From Emergomyces orientalis (taxonomy: Eukaryota > Ascomycota > Eurotiomycetes > Onygenales > Ajellomycetaceae): 64,000 nt of DNA. Shown piece by piece: positions 59,958 to 64,000 of this stretch. The stretch lies in assembly GCA_002110485.1 (NCBI GenBank), contig MOWL01000067.1, positions 1,736,001 to 1,800,000 on the forward strand, given 5' to 3'. The position numbers and the translations under genes are program-made. Position 1 is the stretch's first letter, and each line of letters begins with the position of its first letter. Under the pieces are notes generated by a model, which ran no database searches, was not told where the DNA came from, and saw only the letters and a program-made list of their open reading frames with translations.

Positions 59958-61074
59958 ATGGCTCCATTAATGGAGGAGCCAGGCCCCACGCTCAATGCAT
60001 TATCCAAAGCGGCTCCCCAGCTGGTCGCTCCTGAACCAGGTATGTTGGTCGATAAGAAACCCTTCGCATTTCTATCTGGCCAAAAAATTTGCATATCAGC
60101 CCATTCAAACACTAACACATCCGCCAGAACACTGCCCGGGCCCGGAATCCGAACAAGCAGGCAAAGGGGATGCCTGCAACGGTTGCCCCAACCAAGCCAT
60201 CTGCGCCGCTGCCCCCAAGGGCCCCGACCCCGATATCCCAGTAATAACCGCCCGCCTCGCTTCAATACGACACAAAATCCTCGTCTTGTCGGGAAAAGGT
60301 GGTGTCGGCAAGTCGACATTCTCCTCCCTCCTCGCGCAGGCCTTCGCGTCCAACCCAGCCTCGACAGTCGGCATCATGGACACAGATATCTGCGGGCCGT
60401 CGATACCGAAGATGATGGGTGTTGAGGCGGAGACTATCCATATCACCAACGCGGGCTGGAATCCCGTATGGGTGTCGGATAACCTATCAGTGATGAGCGT
60501 GCAGTTTATGTTACCGAACCGGGACGATGCCGTGATATGGCGGGGTCCGAAGAAGAATGGGCTGATCAAGCAGTTTCTGAAAGACGTTGAGTGGGGGGAG
60601 TTGGATTATCTGATCGTCGATACGCCGCCGGGAACGTCCGATGAACATCTTTCGGTGAATTCGTTCCTCAAGGAATCGGGAGTTGACGGAGCGGTGGTGG
60701 TGACGACGCCGCAGGAGATGTCGTTGTTGGATGTGAGGAAAGAGATTGATTTTTGCCGGAAGGCTGGGATCCGGATATTGGGGCTCGTAGAGAATATGTC
60801 TGGTTTTGTTTGCCCGAAATGTACTCATGAGTCTCAGATCTTCCGTGCTACGACTGGTGGCGGAGCGAGGCTGGCGAAGGAAATGGGTATTCCGTTCTTG
60901 GGCGCTGTGCCGCTGGACCCGAGGGTGGGGATGGCCTGCGATTTTGGAGAGAGCTTCATGGATAACTTTCCGGATAGCCCAGCGTCCGCCGCCCTGAGAT
61001 CGGTGGTGAGAAGCATTGGGAAATTTGTTGGGGAGGATCCTGATGAGGTTCTTCCTGATGCTGGGGGGATCTAG
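59958..61074 (+). CDS. nbp35: Cytosolic Fe-S assembly P-loop ATPase Nbp35
   Basis: Predicted 342 residues in two exons, 59958-60039 and 60128-61074; the 88-nt intron has GTATGT and CCAG. The join completes the N-terminal four-Cys site: Cys, 13 residues, Cys, 2, Cys, 5, Cys (HCPGP to GCPNQAIC). The Mrp/NBP35 ATPase domain has a deviant P-loop, LSGKGGVGKST, then GIMDTDICGPSIPKMMG and LIVDTPPGTSDEHLS. The bridging-cluster CPXC motif is FVCPKCTHES. Nbp35, with Cfd1, forms the scaffold for cytosolic and nuclear Fe-S proteins. Length is normal and the ends are complete. Confidence 0.96.
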
Positions 61075-63560
61075 GAAATTCTCTACACCCTGCTCCGTCT
61101 GATTTACCTCTCTGGAAAAGGCCTAATGCCTTGCATTTTTGGGGTATTTAATGGTGTTAATGTGGGCATTTTGGAAATCGATATACTGAAATCACGGCAT
61201 TTACAATAGCGGTATGGCGTTGGGAATTTTTACCTACATTTTACGCGCGTGGGGAGGCCGTTGTTTCTCTCCCCTCACTTCTCCATGTATAACATGATGA
61301 TAACAATGAATCACTGATGGAATGTGGAAATTAATACGGCTAGACTATGCTCTGATAGAGAAATAAGATACCCATTTTTGTTAGAAATAAGCTCGTTTGT
61401 CATTAGGCTATGTGATGGGCAACAGCCACCATGCATGTTTCCTCCGGCTGCATACTGCACGCAACTTTCCCGCCCACTGTATGGTAAAATATACGAGCAT
61501 GATTTAAGGAAGAAAGCATAGACAGTACAGCATAACGGTTTTTGAATCCCCTCCCCGTCATTGGTTGCTCCTTTGGTACCCAGGCATAATTTAATGCCAG
61601 CCGCTGCGCACGAATCATACGACTGCAGCATATTCAGCTATCTAATCGATAAGCGCATCAGAGCACAAGGATGAAACTCGATCTCCTAATAGACTATGTA
61701 TTTATCCAATAATTGCCAATCTTTCTGCAAAATTTACTCCATAATAGAGGTAGCCCGCGATACAACTTGCCCATGTGTTGTCTGGAGTTACCGCTGGGGG
61801 ACGTTTCGGAGAGCCAAGCTGCGGGCGCATGAACCAAGTATTGAGAACAGCTCTTCGTCTCTTACAAGTATGTAACTTGTTCAGTGCCAGGATGGCATAG
61901 TTAATAATATGGCTGGGTGCGCGTGGAAAGTTGGAGTGGAAATGGTATCCATGCTGGGCTAAGTTGCATAAATGTTTAATTTATATACTTGAATGAGTAC
62001 GCGCTTGAGCGTGTATGGGAATGGGTATATTTATAGAGGTCATCCATTGCCATCAGTCCAGGAAGAGAATTGGTCAGGATCAATTTGAGAATGTCGCCAG
62101 CACAAGAGGACTATTTAAAACAATTGCAATATATGTGTACTCTGCGTGGGAAGTGTAACTGTCCGCTGTACATATCCCTCCCACCTTGCGGGTTGCCAGT
62201 GTGTGCGGGTGCGGGGTTGCAATTTTAGGCACAAAGATATATGCTGCTTATAGGCTCCGTAGGAGATGAGTTCGTCGATCACGGATAATTTGGCCTGGTT
62301 ATTCGTTACTGAGACCAGTGACGGTGACATTCCGACAGAGGTAACTGAGTAGAGAGATTTCGCAGTCGGAATCTTTTTTATTCTTCAATATTTTTATTTA
62401 TTCTTAATGTTAGTTTCTTAATGGATCCTCCAGGGCTTCTGGGAAGACGCCGAGAAAAGCTGTGGGGCCACAGTTTTGTGGCTGTGCAAGCAGTTGTAAA
62501 TAAATACACAGTAAGCACCTATATTGGCTGCATGGGATCTGGTTAAAAATATCCCGCCGCCCGGACATATAGTCCTTCTCGACACCGCAATTAGTAACTC
62601 AGCGTGCGGGAAGATTTTGGGATTCTACAAGACAATTTGTGACTAAAAAATGAATACCAAATACGAGGAATTAAAGTGCTTTGAAGGGAATAATAACAAT
62701 GTTTGAGAGCGAAACTATGAAACAATAAAGGGGTTGGGTAGCGTCGCAGGATGGCTGCATTGTTTTTGACTTGACGTTGTTGATTTGCCTGAATGCCATC
62801 AATGAGATGTTTCAATCAATCGCGGTTTCGACAAGGTTCCACCCAGCCGGTGTCTTCAGGACGCTTATTGGAAGCCACCCAGGCGCTCTGGTCAGGAACA
62901 GGCTTTTGATGGCGGGGGATACCCATGGCGCATTTCAAGGTTCAAATCTCACATCTTCAATGGTTCTTTTTGCCGGTCTTTTGTTACCAGCCACCAACGA
63001 CACAACAACACTCTTCACACCCCTTGTCTTTACTTTTTGCTGCCGCTTCAAACGAGACGAATATGGATCCTCAAGGGGGAGTTGAACGTGCGCTGGCTAA
63101 GCCAGTACAAGGAGGCGATGGCCAGTTTGTGTGGTCTGCCTGAAATCTCGATTTTCTCCCCCCTAACACAGCGCATAGTTTGCACCTTAATGGCTGGAAT
63201 ATTAAATGAATAACCCCTGATGGTATTTCAAAGCGGGATGATGAAGAACCACCAGGGGGATAGGGGAGATAAGGCAAGGTGACAACGCTCTCTAAACAAA
63301 ACGCCCCCTTGGCCCCGAGCGCCCCTGGCCAGCACAGCGTCAGACCAGTGCAGATCTGACAAGGGCTTTTGCCGGTCAGGTATGAGAGACCAGAATAGCG
63401 CTGAGGTAAGGTCCTTGGGCGGTTTTCATGCTAGTTGTTGTTGTTGTTGTTGCTGGCGCCAGGTGTATGGCGGCGGCTCGGGAACAACCATATATTTAGG
63501 ATCTTCTCCGTGTTATATATGTAGATGGGCCAGGATCGATAATATCTCCTTTAGGAGAGG
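61075..63560. other. Intergenic, no gene seen
   Basis: Begins with the 3' UTR of nbp35. Frames at 62771-63143 (+) and 61311-61631 (-) have no recognisable content. A GTT microsatellite is at 63434-63452. Confidence 0.55.
63434..63452. repeat. GTT microsatellite
   Basis: About six GTT units in a row. Confidence 0.85.
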
Positions 63561-64000
63561 CTGAGGGTTTATTTCAAGATTTTTCTTTCTTTCTTTAGTA
63601 TTTTCGCGATATTCGATATATCGAGCCCCTTGTTTCCCTCCTTGTCTCTCTGTCACTTTATCTCTCTTGTTTCCTTCTTATTGTATGAGATTTCTCCTCG
63701 TATTTCCTTTCGTTTGCTTCTTTTCTGGTGCATTCTTCCGTCTTGCATCATCACAATTCTCCCACTGTCCCGCTCTCTCATTTTCTCAGGAACATTGTCT
63801 CTATATGACTTGTATTGGGTCATAGTTTCATTTTATTTATTTTACTATTTACCTTTTTTTTTGGTTCATAGTGTGTTTATACATACATACATTCATAAAA
63901 TCGCTGTCTTTTTGCTCTATACCCCTCTGTGTTGTGTGTACATTTATCTTCCTCCTTTACCTCCTTGTGTCTGGGCACCACTTTTCATTCCTCTTAATAT
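63560..64000 (+). other. C/T-rich tract, likely 5' leader of a plus-strand gene outside the window
   Basis: For over 400 bases the plus strand is dominated by C and T, with repeated TTTC, CTC and TCTC runs and no long frame. Similar tracts precede the 760-residue gene and the Myb/HTH-like gene on their coding strands. A gene probably starts to the right of the window. Inference from pattern only. Confidence 0.4.

Noticed and set aside
62771..63143. Overlapping plus-strand ORFs near the right end
   Set aside because: Short, no motif, in different frames with poor start context.
1..64000. CRISPR array, phage, plasmid origin, or secondary-metabolite cluster
   Set aside because: No regularly spaced repeats, no phage-type or replication genes, no polyketide or non-ribosomal peptide synthase; gene content is eukaryotic housekeeping.

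Overview
The window reads as nuclear DNA of a filamentous ascomycete, most likely a eurotiomycete of the order Onygenales (Ajellomycetaceae-like; this placement is inference from recognised protein families, short GT-AG introns of about 56-240 nt, long pyrimidine-rich leaders and low gene density). No bacterial operons, CRISPR arrays, or secondary-metabolite cluster are visible.

Layout: 1-5087 is a nearly complete Ty1/Copia LTR retrotransposon (truncated 5' LTR, PBS, gag-pol relic, polypurine tract, 102-bp 3' LTR). Its coding region carries 15 in-frame TGA stops, one TAA and no TAG, plus two frameshifts and damaged protease and reverse transcriptase active sites. From 6.3 kb onward the window is ordinary housekeeping chromosome: acetyl-CoA transporter (+, 6274-8100), a possible tiny secreted peptide (-, 9203-9672), F-box protein (-), cohesin subunit Scc3/Psc3 (-), urease accessory protein UreD (+), AIM6-type phosphodiesterase (-), an unknown basic/acidic coiled-coil protein (+, 24717-25947), ribosome biogenesis factor Rrp5 (-), divergent Cdt2 (+), chaperonin CCT1 (-), divergent prolyl-tRNA synthetase (+), tRNA-Val(AAC) (+), an unknown 760-residue disordered protein (-), a small-helical-domain nuclear-type protein (-), exosome subunit Mtr3 (-), PE methyltransferase Cho2 (-), a broken kinase-like pseudogene (-) and Fe-S assembly ATPase Nbp35 (+). 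The last 2.9 kb is non-coding and ends in a C/T-rich tract that looks like the leader of a plus-strand gene beyond the window.

The genes do not form one pathway. They cover general cell functions: ribosome production (Rrp5), RNA decay (Mtr3), translation (ProRS, tRNA-Val), protein folding (CCT1), chromosome cohesion (Psc3), replication licensing control (Cdt2), phospholipid synthesis (Cho2), Fe-S assembly (Nbp35), nickel enzyme maturation (UreD). Three divergent pairs share 5' regions: Psc3/UreD, Rrp5/Cdt2 and CCT1/ProRS. Exon structures were worked out by hand from splice signals, reading phase and family conservation; several (ProRS last microexon, Cho2 last two exons, first exon of the 47-kb gene) are not visible from long ORFs alone.

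The most unusual signal is the decay pattern of the Copia element: stops are almost only TGA, at positions where Copia proteins have Trp, and the visible 46 bp of the two LTRs are identical. I did not find a clear new multi-gene biological system.
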